Below, piece by piece: positions 35,101 through 43,685 of a stretch of 64,000 bases of DNA. A program made the translations under genes and the position numbers. Numbering within the stretch: the first letter of the stretch is position 1; every line of letters begins with the position of its first letter. The stretch is from Chloroflexi bacterium AL-N1 (GTDB lineage Bacteria; Chloroflexota; Chloroflexia; Chloroflexales; Roseiflexaceae), in contig WYDT01000019.1 of the NCBI GenBank assembly GCA_013122435.1, positions 1 to 64,000 on the forward strand. Direction: 5' to 3'. The notes under the pieces are model-generated. The model ran no database searches and had not been told where the DNA came from. It was given only the letters and a program-made list of their open reading frames with translations.

Positions 35101-35316
35101 CATCGACCGATAGCGCAGAATAATGTCTTTGAAGGTGCGACTAATAACGTGGTGGATGCCGGGTTGACCATTTGAGGTCGGTGGACCCTCATAGAAGACA
35201 AACGGTTTCTCTCCCGATTTAAGACTCTTCTCAACGATCTTTTTTTCATGCCACAGCTCAAGGATTGATTCTTCGAGCTTGGGGAAACTCACTTTGGTAT
35301 CGACGGGCTGGAACAT
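32107..35316 (-). CDS. ileS: Isoleucyl-tRNA synthetase, type 2
   Basis: A 1069-aa class I aminoacyl-tRNA synthetase that charges tRNA-Ile and edits misacylated valine. The HIGH-type motif is in GPPTSNGQPGIHH (44-56), and KMSKS in GQKMSKSRGNVVVP. The N-terminal zinc-binding pattern is MHCPRCGTSL and FCWRC. The length (above 1000 aa) and N-terminal sequence FPKLEESILELWHEKKIVEKSL match the eukaryote-like IleS2 branch, which is typically insensitive to mupirocin. Only 125 bases separate it from the next upstream gene, and no T-box leader is seen. Confidence 0.95.
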   Translation of the reverse strand: MFQPVDTKVSFPKLEESILELWHEKKIVEKSLKSGEKPFVFYEGPPTSNGQPGIHHVISRTFKDIILRYRSMQGYRIIGRREGWDTHGLPVEIEVEKALGFKGKPDIERYGIAEFNAKCRESVWHYIQDWKVFTKRIAFWLDEDAYVTYENKYIESLWWIFHQLWDQNLLFRDYKVTMHCPRCGTSLSDHEVSQGFRDDVDDPSVWVRFRVQGSNGNGRTNPLAGDLAGASFLAWTTTPWTLPANVALALNPTARYALAHKDGERLLMAEALVPTVLGDDATVERTYAGHELVGLYYDNLFDGVPGPGDTVDWQRAYHVITDEFVSLEDGTGVVHIAPAYGDLEIGRKYNLPTLFSVDLSGEVLPEFGELPFTGKFFKEADPDITRNLKERGLLFKSARVRHAYPFCWRCNTPLLYYAKRSWYIRTTEKKDELIANNQQINWVPEHIKEGRFGNWLVNNIDWAISRERYWGTPLPIWVSADGQHMECIGSLAELEEKVGRSLQDLDLHRPYVDEITWEDPQHGTMRRILDVADCWFDSGAMPIAQWHYPFEQRDIYNDAAQADYICEAVDQTRGWFYTLHAISTLLFDRPAYKNVICLGHILDGEGQKMSKSRGNVVVPQTIIEEQGVDALRWYLYTASPPGNPRRFSGALVNESLRKFMLTFWNSYAFFVTYANLDQWQPDTSTDNLRSLMQNPIDQWALARLNGLVRDVTEALESYEVTNAAREIELFVDELSNWYVRRNRRRFWKAESDTDKHAAYMTLYTCLVTVAKLAAPFIPFVSESMYGNLVLRVDPQAAESIHLAAWPKIDEALLDEKLVADTETLLKAVGLGRAARKSANIKIRQPLSELWVRASTPTATDGLRRFEAELRDELNVKTVRYLDSSTDLVEYRCKPNLRLVGRKYGKRVPALTAALRDLDSDAARVVARAAEGGEAATLTLDGEAIELLPDELLIETSSPEGYAVAEDNGTLVALNTTLSPELVTEGLARELIRNIQDARKNAGFDISDRISVYLHSQNGTGVTDVVQTWDDYIRAETLADELVLDAPPHNAHTESLALDEQNIIVGVVQR

Positions 35317-35441
35317 ACAACGCTCCTAGACAATTGCATCAACATATCGTGTATTATTCTACTCGATTTCCAGCAGAATTGCGAAACATCAACCACAACC
35401 ATCGCGCGAGATTGATTGTACCTATCCAAGCGTTTCCATTA

Positions 35442-35948
35442 TCAGGTCTCCATGGTTACCACATACACCTGGTAACTTTGAGATTCGGTCATATCGACCA
35501 TGATAGTTTGCCCAATACCATCAACAAAATCGTTGCACGTTTCAAATGTCTGAGCAGTTTCGGGTGTCCACCAGGTGGTATCAGGTGTAATACTTTCCTG
35601 AAATGGTATATCTGTTGCAGGTGTCAGTGACGGACAGCGGCTACTCGCCAGAAATTGTGGTAATTCATCTGCGTTCATGGTAAAACGAACATGGATGAGA
35701 TTGTCTTGAAAGCCCTGTAACTGTGCATGAAGATCGTCGGCACTCGGTGGTAGTGTGATGCGGGCTATGCTTTCGATCTGGGCTGGCGTCACATCTTCGG
35801 TTGGCCCACCAAAAATGCTGTCCTCCCCAAAATCCATCTGGCTGAGTTGCCGTGCTCCAAATCCGGCCAAAAGCACACACGCGAAGAAGCCCAATCCCAG
35901 AACGCCAAATGTCCACCATAGCCATCGTTTGGTTGTCTTGTTGGTCAT
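35442..35948 (-). CDS. Single-TM anchored protein of unknown function
   Basis: A 168-aa protein; ATG 35948 has AGGAG upstream. After a short basic start (MTNKTTKR) one TM helix (about 9-29: WLWWTFGVLGLGFFACVLLAGFG) anchors an external domain with two Cys (SRCPSL, ETCNDF) that may be disulfide bonded. The family is not recognised. A terminator of the upstream map gene lies in the 128-base gap, so it is likely a separate unit. ileS follows on the same strand. Confidence 0.6.
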   Translation of the reverse strand: MTNKTTKRWLWWTFGVLGLGFFACVLLAGFGARQLSQMDFGEDSIFGGPTEDVTPAQIESIARITLPPSADDLHAQLQGFQDNLIHVRFTMNADELPQFLASSRCPSLTPATDIPFQESITPDTTWWTPETAQTFETCNDFVDGIGQTIMVDMTESQSYQVYVVTMET

Positions 35949-35998
35949 GCAAACAATCTCCTGTAGTCTTACAAATGGGCGCACTGCTCAAAGCAGGC

Positions 35999-36045
35999 AA
36001 AAAAGATACGCAGATTGCCTGGCAAAGTTGCCATGGATCTGCGTA
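35999..36045 (-). terminator. Rho-independent terminator of map
   Basis: On the minus strand TACGCAGAT (36037-36045) pairs with ATCTGCGTA (36007-36015), with an inner stem TGGCAA/TTGCCA (36020-36033), followed by a run of six T (35999-36004). It lies about 30 bases beyond the map stop. Confidence 0.85.
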
Positions 36046-36076
36046 CAGCATTCAACGTGAAGACTACGCGTGGTGA

Positions 36077-36847
36077 TCAGGCAGCGGTCAAAATCTCGGT
36101 ACCGTTGTCGGTAATCGCAATAGTGTGCTCAAACTGCGCCGAGAGTGATCCATCGGCTGTGCGTACCGTCCATCCATCCGCATCGATCTTGGTTCCGTGA
36201 TGCCCCAGGTTAATCATCGGTTCGACCGTAATGACCAGGCCAGAACGCAGACCGATACCAGCCCCTCGTTTGCCGTGGTGCGGTACAGAAGATGGTTCAT
36301 CGTGGACTTTCTGCCCAACGCCATGGCCGCCGTACTCGCGCACCACTGAGCACCCTTCAGCCTCGGCATAGCTTTGGATGGCCGCGCCGATATCGCCTAT
36401 GTGTGCACCAACCGTAGCTGCGCGGATGCCACGCCACATACTCTCTTCAGCAACTGCTAACAAACGTTGTGACTCATCTGAGACGGTGCCAACCGGAAAT
36501 GTGACACAGGCATCACCACACCAGCTATCCAGAAAAAGCCCGATATCAATACCAACAATCTGCCCTTCTTCGAGACGGGTTTTGCTTGGAAAGCCATGAC
36601 AGATCACATCATCGACAGCAATACACACCGTTCCCGGAAATGGTGATGATGCAAAACGGGGTTTATAGCCTTTGTACGCAGGAATACCACCGTGTTTGCG
36701 GATAAACTCTTCGGCCATACGATCTAATTCCAGTGTGGTCACACCAGGCTGGATGTGTGGACGAATTTCCGCATACGTCGCCGCCACCAACTGACCTGCG
36801 GCACGCAGTTTATCAATCTGCTTGCGTGATCGTAAAATAATAGGCAT
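36077..36847 (-). CDS. map: Methionine aminopeptidase, type I
   Basis: A 256-aa pita-bread metalloprotease removing initiator methionine from new proteins. Metal ligands are visible in IDIG (Asp), GDACVTF (Asp), GGHGVG (His), TVEPM (Glu) and QFEHT (Glu). Length is normal for the bacterial type I enzyme without N-terminal zinc finger. AGAGG stands 8 bases before ATG 36847. It is followed by a strong terminator, so it is probably monocistronic. The usual partners (adk, infA, secY) are not adjacent. Confidence 0.93.
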   Translation of the reverse strand: MPIILRSRKQIDKLRAAGQLVAATYAEIRPHIQPGVTTLELDRMAEEFIRKHGGIPAYKGYKPRFASSPFPGTVCIAVDDVICHGFPSKTRLEEGQIVGIDIGLFLDSWCGDACVTFPVGTVSDESQRLLAVAEESMWRGIRAATVGAHIGDIGAAIQSYAEAEGCSVVREYGGHGVGQKVHDEPSSVPHHGKRGAGIGLRSGLVITVEPMINLGHHGTKIDADGWTVRTADGSLSAQFEHTIAITDNGTEILTAA

Positions 36848-36954
36848 AACAAACCTCTTTATAAGCGATTGTCTGTTATTTCAGACAAGGTAATGAATAA
36901 AACATAGCTTTTATTATAGCATGTACCGATATAGTGTACGGAAATACGCCCTAT

Positions 36955-36982
36955 AAAACAAAAGAGCACTATGAAGGCGCTC
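36955..36982 (-). terminator. Terminator of the sugar ABC operon
   Basis: On the minus strand GAGCGC-CTTCATA-GTGCTC (one G-U pair) followed by TTTTGTTTTA, about 27 bases past the stop of the second permease gene. Confidence 0.65.
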
Positions 36983-37009
36983 AAATGAGAAACGTGTATG
37001 TACTTGCAA

Positions 37010-37864
37010 TTATCCCTTGACAGCACCTGCGGTCAATCCAGCCAGAATGCGCCGTTGGAAGATGAGCGCTAACAAGATAAGTGGGATGGTCACCACCACA
37101 GAGGCGGCCATAATAGGTCCCCAGGGTATCTCAAAACCACCTATGGACTGTGTGGCAAAGTTGTTAATAGCAAACGTAATCGTTCGCATATTCGGACTCT
37201 GGGTGAAGGTAATGGCAAACAAAAATTCGTTCCAGGCCGCAATAAAGGCTAACAGACCTGTTGTTACCATCCCCGGCATCGATAGCGGTAATAGCACACG
37301 ATAGAAAGTTTGAAACGGTGATGCGCCATCGACATACGCAGCCTCTTCAAGATCACGCGGCATGCCCTGGAAAAAGCTGGTTAGCACCCATACCGTAAAT
37401 GGCAACGTAAAAATAAGATACGTAAAGATAAGTGCCCATAAGGTATTGAAAAACCCAAGATTGAAAATAATCTGGAATAAACCACCCAGCACTGCGATTT
37501 GCGGGAACATCGTCATCGCCAGAACGGTATACAGCACAGGACGCCGACCCTGAAAGCGGAAACGCCCCAATGCGTATGCCCCAAGTGCCCCAATAACTAA
37601 TGATAAGATTGTCACAGACGCTGCAACAATAATACTATTGCGTAGTGCATTCAAAAAGTCGTCTGTTCCCAAAACAAACTCATAGTTATCCAGTGATGGA
37701 TTTTCAGGCCAATAGGTAACATTCGCTGAGGTGATAGAATCACTATCTTTGAGTGATGAAACAAAGGCCCAATAGAAAGGAAAAATTGTATAAATCAAAA
37801 TAACCGCAACGAGGAGATAGAAAAGAACGCGACCTGTCCAAAAACGCACCTGTTTACTATTCAC
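37010..37864 (-). CDS. Carbohydrate ABC transporter permease (MalG type)
   Basis: A 284-aa inner-membrane permease with six TM helices. The EAA loop that contacts the ATPase reads EEAAYVDGASPFQTFYRVLLPL. A typical MalG/CUT1 N-terminal helix (FYLLVAVILIYTIFPFYWAFVSSLKDSD) is present. The start ATG 37864 lies 1 base after the stop of the MalF-type gene, so the two are translated together. Third gene of a binding protein-permease-permease operon. Confidence 0.9.
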   Translation of the reverse strand: MNSKQVRFWTGRVLFYLLVAVILIYTIFPFYWAFVSSLKDSDSITSANVTYWPENPSLDNYEFVLGTDDFLNALRNSIIVAASVTILSLVIGALGAYALGRFRFQGRRPVLYTVLAMTMFPQIAVLGGLFQIIFNLGFFNTLWALIFTYLIFTLPFTVWVLTSFFQGMPRDLEEAAYVDGASPFQTFYRVLLPLSMPGMVTTGLLAFIAAWNEFLFAITFTQSPNMRTITFAINNFATQSIGGFEIPWGPIMAASVVVTIPLILLALIFQRRILAGLTAGAVKG

Positions 37865-37865
37865 G

Positions 37866-38801
37866 TTATTCCTCCTCGACCTTGAATACAGTTACATAGA
37901 GACCTACAAAGATAGCAATGATGATAAAAATAAGCACACAGATCGCCGATCCTTCGCCAATATCACCAAATGTTACTAATTCTTGCTGAGCTAAAACAGC
38001 CATTGTTTGTGTATCGAGACGCTGTCCAAAGAGTGCGTAGAAAACATCGAACACTCGTAGAGCATCAAGGGTGCGGAAGATGAGTGCCACCACAATAGCA
38101 GGTCGCAGAAGGGGCAGAGTAATGGCAAAGAATTGCTGAATCGGATTGGCTCCATCAACATCGGCAGCCTCGTAGACATCGCCAGAAATAGTTTGTAACC
38201 CTGCAAGAAGTAGTAATGCCACAAAGGGAGTTGTTTTCCAAATATCAACAGCCGAAACCGCTACCATTGACAACCAGAAACCACCAGCCGTAAATGCAAT
38301 CTTTTCACTGAGTAACCCAAACTGATTAACTAAGAGATCATTAATAACTCCATAAATATCATTGTACATCCAGTTCCACATTTGGGCGGCAACCACCGTT
38401 GGGATAGCCCAAGGAATCAACATAGCTGCCCGCATCGGGCCACGCCCCCTAAAGTTTGAATTAATTACCAGAGCAATAATGATACCTAGGATAAATTCAA
38501 AAACAACTGTCATAATCGTAAACAGTATCGTAACTTGAATTGCTTCTGGAAATGCAATGCCTGTAAGCACATTGGTATAGTTTTGAAAACCAACAAAGTT
38601 TGGTGTGCCTACCTCTAGCTGGCGTTTATCAGTAAAACTAAAATAGATGGTCTGTATCAATGGATATAGCGCCACAAATGTAACAACTACCAGGGTAGGA
38701 GACAAGAAGATCCAGGCAAGACGACTACGGCTTTTCTGTAGATCACTTTGACCTTTGCGCCGCGTGGTTTGTGTTGTTTTGGTGATGGCTTGGTCGCTCA
38801 T
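37866..38801 (-). CDS. Carbohydrate ABC transporter permease (MalF type)
   Basis: A 311-aa permease with six to seven TM helices. The EAA loop is YEAADVDGANPIQQFFAITLPLLRP. The N-terminus is a Gln/Thr-rich cytoplasmic tail. GGAG-like AAGGGAG stands before ATG 38801. It forms a heterodimer with the next gene product. The nearest homologues by motif are trehalose/maltose or glucoside CUT1 permeases, but the sugar cannot be assigned. No ATPase gene is in the cluster. Confidence 0.9.
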   Translation of the reverse strand: MSDQAITKTTQTTRRKGQSDLQKSRSRLAWIFLSPTLVVVTFVALYPLIQTIYFSFTDKRQLEVGTPNFVGFQNYTNVLTGIAFPEAIQVTILFTIMTVVFEFILGIIIALVINSNFRGRGPMRAAMLIPWAIPTVVAAQMWNWMYNDIYGVINDLLVNQFGLLSEKIAFTAGGFWLSMVAVSAVDIWKTTPFVALLLLAGLQTISGDVYEAADVDGANPIQQFFAITLPLLRPAIVVALIFRTLDALRVFDVFYALFGQRLDTQTMAVLAQQELVTFGDIGEGSAICVLIFIIIAIFVGLYVTVFKVEEE

Positions 38802-38919
38802 AGCTACTCCCTTGTAGGAGCAGAGTCGGTGGGGATACCGACTCTGCTGGAATACTGATAATCGTTCAAACTCACATACATGTCTAGAACATTATTGTGG
38901 AGGTGATAACTGAGCACCA

Positions 38920-40458
38920 TTAACGTTCGGCAGCTTGCTGAAGTTGCTCATTAACCCGCGGTGCTAACTGTACAGCATCTTGCCCACGCAGAATCTGGTT
39001 CACATTCTGAAAAATGGTCGTTGAGACTTCGTTGTAATTCGCACCAGTTTCACCAGATGGGCGTGCAACTACCTCAATTTGGTCAAGAACTTCCAGATAC
39101 GGAAGCGCTTCAAGAACTTCAGGATCTGCCAGGACAGCCTCGTTGGTCGGAGCATACGTACCGACTAACGCACGCCACTTGAGTACCTCAGGACTCGTCA
39201 CATAACGCACGAACTCAATGGCAGCTTCAGGGTTTTCGGAGTATTGTGAGATACCCAGTCCCCATCCGCCAAGCGTCCCAGCTTTTTGTTCACCATCAAC
39301 GCTTGGTAATGGCGCAACTGCAAAATCATCGGCAATACCTGATTGAAGGCCAGTGGCATACGCATAGGGCCAGTTTCGCATAAAGAGCGCATTGCCATCC
39401 TCAAAGACTGGGCGGGCTTCTTCCTCACCATAGGTTGTAACACCATCGGGCGAAATCGTACCAACCCAACCTTGAGCACGTGTAAGGGCCGTGACGGTAG
39501 CTTCATTGTCAAAGGTAAATGCGCCACCATCATCAATAAACCGACCACCACCGTGTGAATAGACCCATTCTAAGGCATTACAGGTGAGTGACTCGTTGGC
39601 ATTGCCCTGCCACACAAAACCGTAGAAATTATCGTTGCCTTCACCACGCTCTCCCTCTTGCACGGCCTGGGACATTTCCTCAAGTTCATCCCATGTTGCG
39701 GGGGGGCCATCATAACCATACTTTTCGAGCAGATCCGTACGGTAATACAACATACCCCAATCGGTGAACCATGGAATACCGACAAGTTTGCCATCGATAG
39801 TGGAATTCTCAACGATGCTGGGAATATGCTCACTGGCGACATCACCTAATGCAGGACCAAGGTCAAGCAGGTTATCGGCGAGAAGACCTGGCCAGATCAC
39901 GTCAAGCATGATGACATCAAGATCTGGTGATTGATTGGCAAGTAACTGTTGATACTGGTTGATCGTATCGGTTGGGCTTTGGGGTCGTCGTACAATCTCT
40001 ACTTCAATGCCGGTATCTTCGGTAAACTGAGCTACCAATGCATCATCAATCTCGGCCTCAAGACCCGTGGTACCACCATAGTACACAATGGAAGCACCAG
40101 TATATTGGCTGGCTTCTTCAGCATTCGGAACAGATGGTGGACTGTCAAGGCTGGCATCTCCAGCAGCAGCGGGAGCCTCTTCTTCGTCAGTCGCACCTTC
40201 TTCCTCGGCTGGAGTTTCTTCCTCCATCGGCATCTCTTCGTCAGTTGTACCTTCTTCCTCGGCTGGAGTTTCTTCCTCCATCGGCATCTCTTCGTCAGTT
40301 GTGCCTTCCTCGGCTGGAGCTTCCGCTTCAGTGCCTTCTTCAGCGGCAGGGGCTTCTTCGGGTTGTTCGGCTGTGCCACCACCACATGCGGCAGCGAATA
40401 CCAACATAAAGACCGCTACGAGACTAAGCAACAGGAATCTTTTAGGTAAAAAATTCAC
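38920..40458 (-). CDS. Sugar ABC transporter substrate-binding lipoprotein
   Basis: A 512-aa extracellular solute-binding protein (family 1). The GTG at 40458 is chosen because AAAGGAGG sits 6 bases upstream, whereas the ATG at 40479 would put that ribosome binding site inside the coding sequence. A lipoprotein signal ends at FAAAC (Cys near residue 25). An acidic low-complexity spacer (about 30-95) built from an 18-residue repeat EEEGTTDEEMPMEEETPA separates it from the binding domain (VYYGGTTGLEAEIDDALVAQF, SPDLDVIMLDVIWPG, ALFMRNWPYAY). The spacer probably lifts the domain off the membrane through the cell wall. Confidence 0.88.
   Translation of the reverse strand: MNFLPKRFLLLSLVAVFMLVFAAACGGGTAEQPEEAPAAEEGTEAEAPAEEGTTDEEMPMEEETPAEEEGTTDEEMPMEEETPAEEEGATDEEEAPAAAGDASLDSPPSVPNAEEASQYTGASIVYYGGTTGLEAEIDDALVAQFTEDTGIEVEIVRRPQSPTDTINQYQQLLANQSPDLDVIMLDVIWPGLLADNLLDLGPALGDVASEHIPSIVENSTIDGKLVGIPWFTDWGMLYYRTDLLEKYGYDGPPATWDELEEMSQAVQEGERGEGNDNFYGFVWQGNANESLTCNALEWVYSHGGGRFIDDGGAFTFDNEATVTALTRAQGWVGTISPDGVTTYGEEEARPVFEDGNALFMRNWPYAYATGLQSGIADDFAVAPLPSVDGEQKAGTLGGWGLGISQYSENPEAAIEFVRYVTSPEVLKWRALVGTYAPTNEAVLADPEVLEALPYLEVLDQIEVVARPSGETGANYNEVSTTIFQNVNQILRGQDAVQLAPRVNEQLQQAAER
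40195..40302 (-). repeat. Two perfect 54-bp tandem repeats in the binding-protein spacer
   Basis: Copies at 40195-40248 and 40249-40302 are identical; a partial, shortened third unit follows. Each encodes 18 residues of the acidic spacer. The unit is a multiple of three, so length can vary without breaking the gene. Confidence 0.9.
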
Positions 40459-40890
40459 AAAAAACCTCCTTTGGTTCATTTCATCCTTTTGGACACGTTA
40501 TATCCACACAATCAAACATGTGTTTCTCGTGATGATGTTGTTAATCATCCCCCTTTCTATACGCAATTGGTTTGTTATATGTTCATGTAAGAGGTGTTGA
40601 TATAATAACATACATTGTGTCAAAATTAAGCGATATTCTTTCTATACTCACCTGAGAAAAAGGGCAATATCGACAAAGTGGCTATGTAACATTCTGCCTT
40701 TAACTAGAAGTATTTCACATAGTGGTATAATCATACTAACACACAACCTTTTCTGCCGTTTCGTAGTATGTTAGGACTCTATCTTAGAGATATCTTAACT
40801 TGCCTCATGTGTATCACAAGGCTTTTTACACTGTCGGCATATGACCCATTTTGCTGCTGAATGACATAGCCGCACAACGTGCCTCATAAC
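40459..40890. other. Intergenic region upstream of the sugar ABC operon
   Basis: It must contain the minus-strand promoter of the ABC operon. A plus-strand extended -10 TGGTATAAT (40723-40731) is conspicuous but no plus-strand gene follows, so it may be chance or drive an unrecognised short RNA. No coding sequence is seen. Confidence 0.4.
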
Positions 40891-42255
40891 CTATAACTGT
40901 CCTACAGTATCCCATTCAGCCGATTTGGCCTGGTATGCAGGCTCTGCATAACGAGATACGTTAAAAGCCGCAGCATATTCTGGCATTGGCATATCAACAA
41001 TGCTAGATGCTACAAGTTCACCAGTACCACAGGCAGCCATTATACCAAAGCCTGATAGCGCGCCAACAACATAGGCCCCTTCAACAGGTAACGAACCAAC
41101 GAGAGGTCGATTCTCGCGAGTTTTGATATAGTATCCACCATCAATGTATGGCTTTGGAGGATGATCAACATATGCCTGCAAACCAGGGATCATTGAGACC
41201 ATACCACGTAATACGACATCTGGAAAATATGGATCTATCTGTAATGGAAGTATCGGCGGTATAGGTGTTGGGTCATACGCCCACAACATCAGCATTGTTG
41301 AACTGCCAGAACCTCCTTCGGGTCTTGTATGGACACCAGGTGGCAATAGCTCAAGCAGTCCTCGCGACTCTTCCGACTCTGCCAAAACATGGTGCTCATC
41401 TTCCGACCATCTCAGCACAAGTGGATCATTCCAGATCAGCATAGGGGCATCTCGCGGCACCACACCCAGATAATCGTTAAAAGACAACTTGAGATGACGC
41501 TCACAAAATACCGGGAGATCGACACATATCATGTGTCCCACTTCTCGCAGCAATGGGCCAGCAGCATTTACAAATGTGTTGGTAGTAATGCAACTCATCT
41601 CGTTATTGTTCGTCTGTACCGAGTGAATTGCATTATCGTGTACCTCAACACCTGTCACACGACCATTGATCAGGCGCACACCACACTCGCGTGCCCGTTC
41701 CAACAGATGCATACCAAGTTGTTGAGCACTAAACCAACCACACCTGCGAGCATGTACCAGTGCCACAGTCTGATCTGAAAGATATGGGAAATGCGTGCGA
41801 ATAAGGGACGAATCAAGGACTACGTCTGCACCAGTAAGATGACGAGCGGTCGGATCATATGACGATGAGTGAGATAATCCTTGATGAAGACGAACAGAAC
41901 CAGCACCATACTCAGCAGCTTGTTCGGCAGCATGACACAACTCTGATATCTGCTCAGTATTGGCTGTTGCATACACGTATCCACGTTGTTCAAGACGAAA
42001 CCGCTGATTGCTTTCTACAATCAGTTCTTCGAGCAGATCAATACTCCGGTTCATCAAACGCACCATCGCAGCATCAGGACCGGGCCACCAGTTTCGATAG
42101 CACTCTGTCGATTTATCGCTTGTGAGCGAGAGCGGAGGCCGCTCATCTATCAGAACGATGTTGGTGATACCATAGCGAACAGCCAGATAGTAAGCGGTCG
42201 CAATGCCCGCAATCCCAGCACCACAGATGACCACATCAGCAGTTGTAGGACGCAT
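40891..42255 (-). CDS. FAD-dependent oxidoreductase (DAO family)
   Basis: A 454-aa flavoenzyme. ATG 42255 is chosen for its GGAGG and because the Rossmann dinucleotide-binding motif follows at once (ADVVICGAGIAGIATAYYL, about 6-24). Other DAO features are LIDERPPLSLTSDKSTE, a central substrate domain with FVNAAGPLLREVG, and the C-terminal FAD-closing motif RPLVGSLPVEGAYVVGALSGFGIM. The family oxidises amines or amino/hydroxy acids (sarcosine, glycine, hydroxyglutarate); the substrate is not predictable here. The DKSTECYRNWWPGPD segment is a recurrent subfamily mark. Single gene. Confidence 0.82.
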   Translation of the reverse strand: MRPTTADVVICGAGIAGIATAYYLAVRYGITNIVLIDERPPLSLTSDKSTECYRNWWPGPDAAMVRLMNRSIDLLEELIVESNQRFRLEQRGYVYATANTEQISELCHAAEQAAEYGAGSVRLHQGLSHSSSYDPTARHLTGADVVLDSSLIRTHFPYLSDQTVALVHARRCGWFSAQQLGMHLLERARECGVRLINGRVTGVEVHDNAIHSVQTNNNEMSCITTNTFVNAAGPLLREVGHMICVDLPVFCERHLKLSFNDYLGVVPRDAPMLIWNDPLVLRWSEDEHHVLAESEESRGLLELLPPGVHTRPEGGSGSSTMLMLWAYDPTPIPPILPLQIDPYFPDVVLRGMVSMIPGLQAYVDHPPKPYIDGGYYIKTRENRPLVGSLPVEGAYVVGALSGFGIMAACGTGELVASSIVDMPMPEYAAAFNVSRYAEPAYQAKSAEWDTVGQL

Positions 42256-42304
42256 CAGAACCTCCACATCACATAAACCACATATTGATTTTGTAACTGT
42301 ACAA

Positions 42305-42340
42305 CAAAAACACAACCCCGTCACCATGACGAAGTTGTGT
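42305..42340 (-). terminator. Terminator of the PspC gene
   Basis: On the minus strand CACAAC/GTTGTG outer and CGTCA/TGACG inner stems are followed by TTTTTGTTG. It lies about 30 bases after the PspC stop and inside the leader of the FAD gene region. Confidence 0.8.
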
Positions 42341-42368
42341 CCTAATACGTACTATAGAAGAGTAGCAC

Positions 42369-42659
42369 CTACTTCTTGATACGCTCTCCAGTGTAAGGAT
42401 CGAACTGCCACTCTCCGGTTGGGTCCTGATCCTGTGGCAACTGTTGTGGTGCCTGCGGTGTCGGTGGCAATGAACGAACACCCTCAGGTAAAACAATCCA
42501 CATAATAATATATGCGAGAAGCCCAGCACCATTGAACAAGGTGGCAATCACAAACAGTAATCGAACAATGGTGGGATCAATGCTAAAATATTGAGCTAAA
42601 CCTGAACACACGCCCGCAACCATTCGATCACCAGTTAAGCGTACAAGTTTCTTATCCAT
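42369..42659 (-). CDS. PspC-domain membrane protein
   Basis: A 96-aa protein. The PspC domain covers about 4-60: KLVRLTGDRMVAGVCSGLAQYFSIDPTIVRLLFVIATLF, with two membrane helices and a Pro/Gln-rich cytoplasmic tail ending DPYTGERIKK. PspC proteins respond to envelope stress and in E. coli control PspA; no pspA gene is here. ATG 42659 has AAAGGAT upstream, and the ATG 18 bases earlier overlaps that site. It is divergent from the two-component operon at 43000. Confidence 0.8.
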   Translation of the reverse strand: MDKKLVRLTGDRMVAGVCSGLAQYFSIDPTIVRLLFVIATLFNGAGLLAYIIMWIVLPEGVRSLPPTPQAPQQLPQDQDPTGEWQFDPYTGERIKK

Positions 42660-42999
42660 ACTATCGCATCCTTTCATTCATCTATCATAAATATCTTATA
42701 GATTGTGTATTCTTTCTATCAATGAGACGACTCTACGCTCAAAGATGTTGCAGCATCCTGCTAACTCTGTAACAATGCATTGCGCTACAAACGGTTCTTC
42801 ACAGCATCTTCACAACTGATTAGTATACTTATAGCAACACATATGTATAAATAAAGCGCTGTAACTTATTCTATGATAAACGAAATACGAGATGGTACAC
42901 GTATACATTTCACGACTGATGGAACATATATCACATCTCTCATTATAACAAGACTCCCTACTCTATGCTCTTGCCAGGATTGCTTATGGAGAAAATCAT
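42660..42999. other. Divergent intergenic region between PspC and the OmpR-type regulator
   Basis: A TATACT box at 42824-42829 may be the -10 of the two-component operon, although no matching -35 is clear. No gene or strong repeat is recognised. Confidence 0.35.
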
Positions 43000-43683
43000 A
43001 TGACCCAACGCATTCTGATTGTTGATGATGTCCACGAATTAGTACATGGCTTGTCATCCTATTTTCGCCAGGCCGGATTTGAAACACAGGCCGCGTACGA
43101 TGGTCAAAGTGCGCTTGAACTGGCACAGCGTATACAACCAGACTTAATTGTCCTTGATCTGATGCTCCCCAAAATCGATGGCATGGAAGTATGTCGCCAG
43201 ATCCGTCGTTCATCCAATGTCCCCATCATTATGCTCACGGCTCGTCTGGAGGAAACCGATAAACTGATCGGTCTTGAACTTGGGGCCGATGACTACGTGA
43301 CGAAGCCGTTCAGTCCCCGTGAGGTCGTGGCACGGGCGCGAGCCGTATTACGACGCACAAATGGCGAACAAGATACTGCCCATGTCATTCATAAAGGGGC
43401 AGTCGTTCTTGATCAGACAAGATACACTGTCTCTGTTGATGAGCAACCCATTGAAGTGACACCAACCGAATTTAGTTTACTACTGGCACTAATGCGAAAC
43501 GCTGGTCGTCCGCTTTCACGCTCGCAACTTCTTGATGCTGCTCAGGGTGATGCCTACGAAGGGTATGAGCGCACTATCGATGCCCATATCAAAAATCTCC
43601 GTCGTAAAATCGAAACGGATCCAACCAATCCCCAATACATTCTGACCGTTTTTGGCATTGGCTATAAGTTTTGTGATGCCTAA
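43000..43683 (+). CDS. OmpR/PhoB-type response regulator
   Basis: A 227-aa regulator. The receiver has Asp9-Asp10, phospho-acceptor Asp53 (VLDLMLP), Thr80 and Lys102 (TKPF), all canonical. The winged-helix output domain (about 128-225) shows VTPTEFSLLLALMRNAGRPLSRSQLL and YERTIDAHIKNLRRKIE with the terminal FGIGYKF. ATGGAGAAA precedes ATG 43000. It lies 2 bases before its kinase gene, forming one operon; it is probably phosphorylated by that kinase. The stimulus is unknown. Confidence 0.93.
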   Translation: MTQRILIVDDVHELVHGLSSYFRQAGFETQAAYDGQSALELAQRIQPDLIVLDLMLPKIDGMEVCRQIRRSSNVPIIMLTARLEETDKLIGLELGADDYVTKPFSPREVVARARAVLRRTNGEQDTAHVIHKGAVVLDQTRYTVSVDEQPIEVTPTEFSLLLALMRNAGRPLSRSQLLDAAQGDAYEGYERTIDAHIKNLRRKIETDPTNPQYILTVFGIGYKFCDA

Positions 43684-43685
43684 CT

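Noticed and set aside
35317..35441. T-box riboswitch upstream of ileS
   Set aside because: The gap is too short and no T-box consensus or specifier-loop structure could be seen.
40723..40731. Plus-strand extended -10 (TGGTATAAT) suggesting a hidden gene
   Set aside because: No plus-strand coding sequence or terminator-bounded RNA follows before convergent FAD gene sequence.
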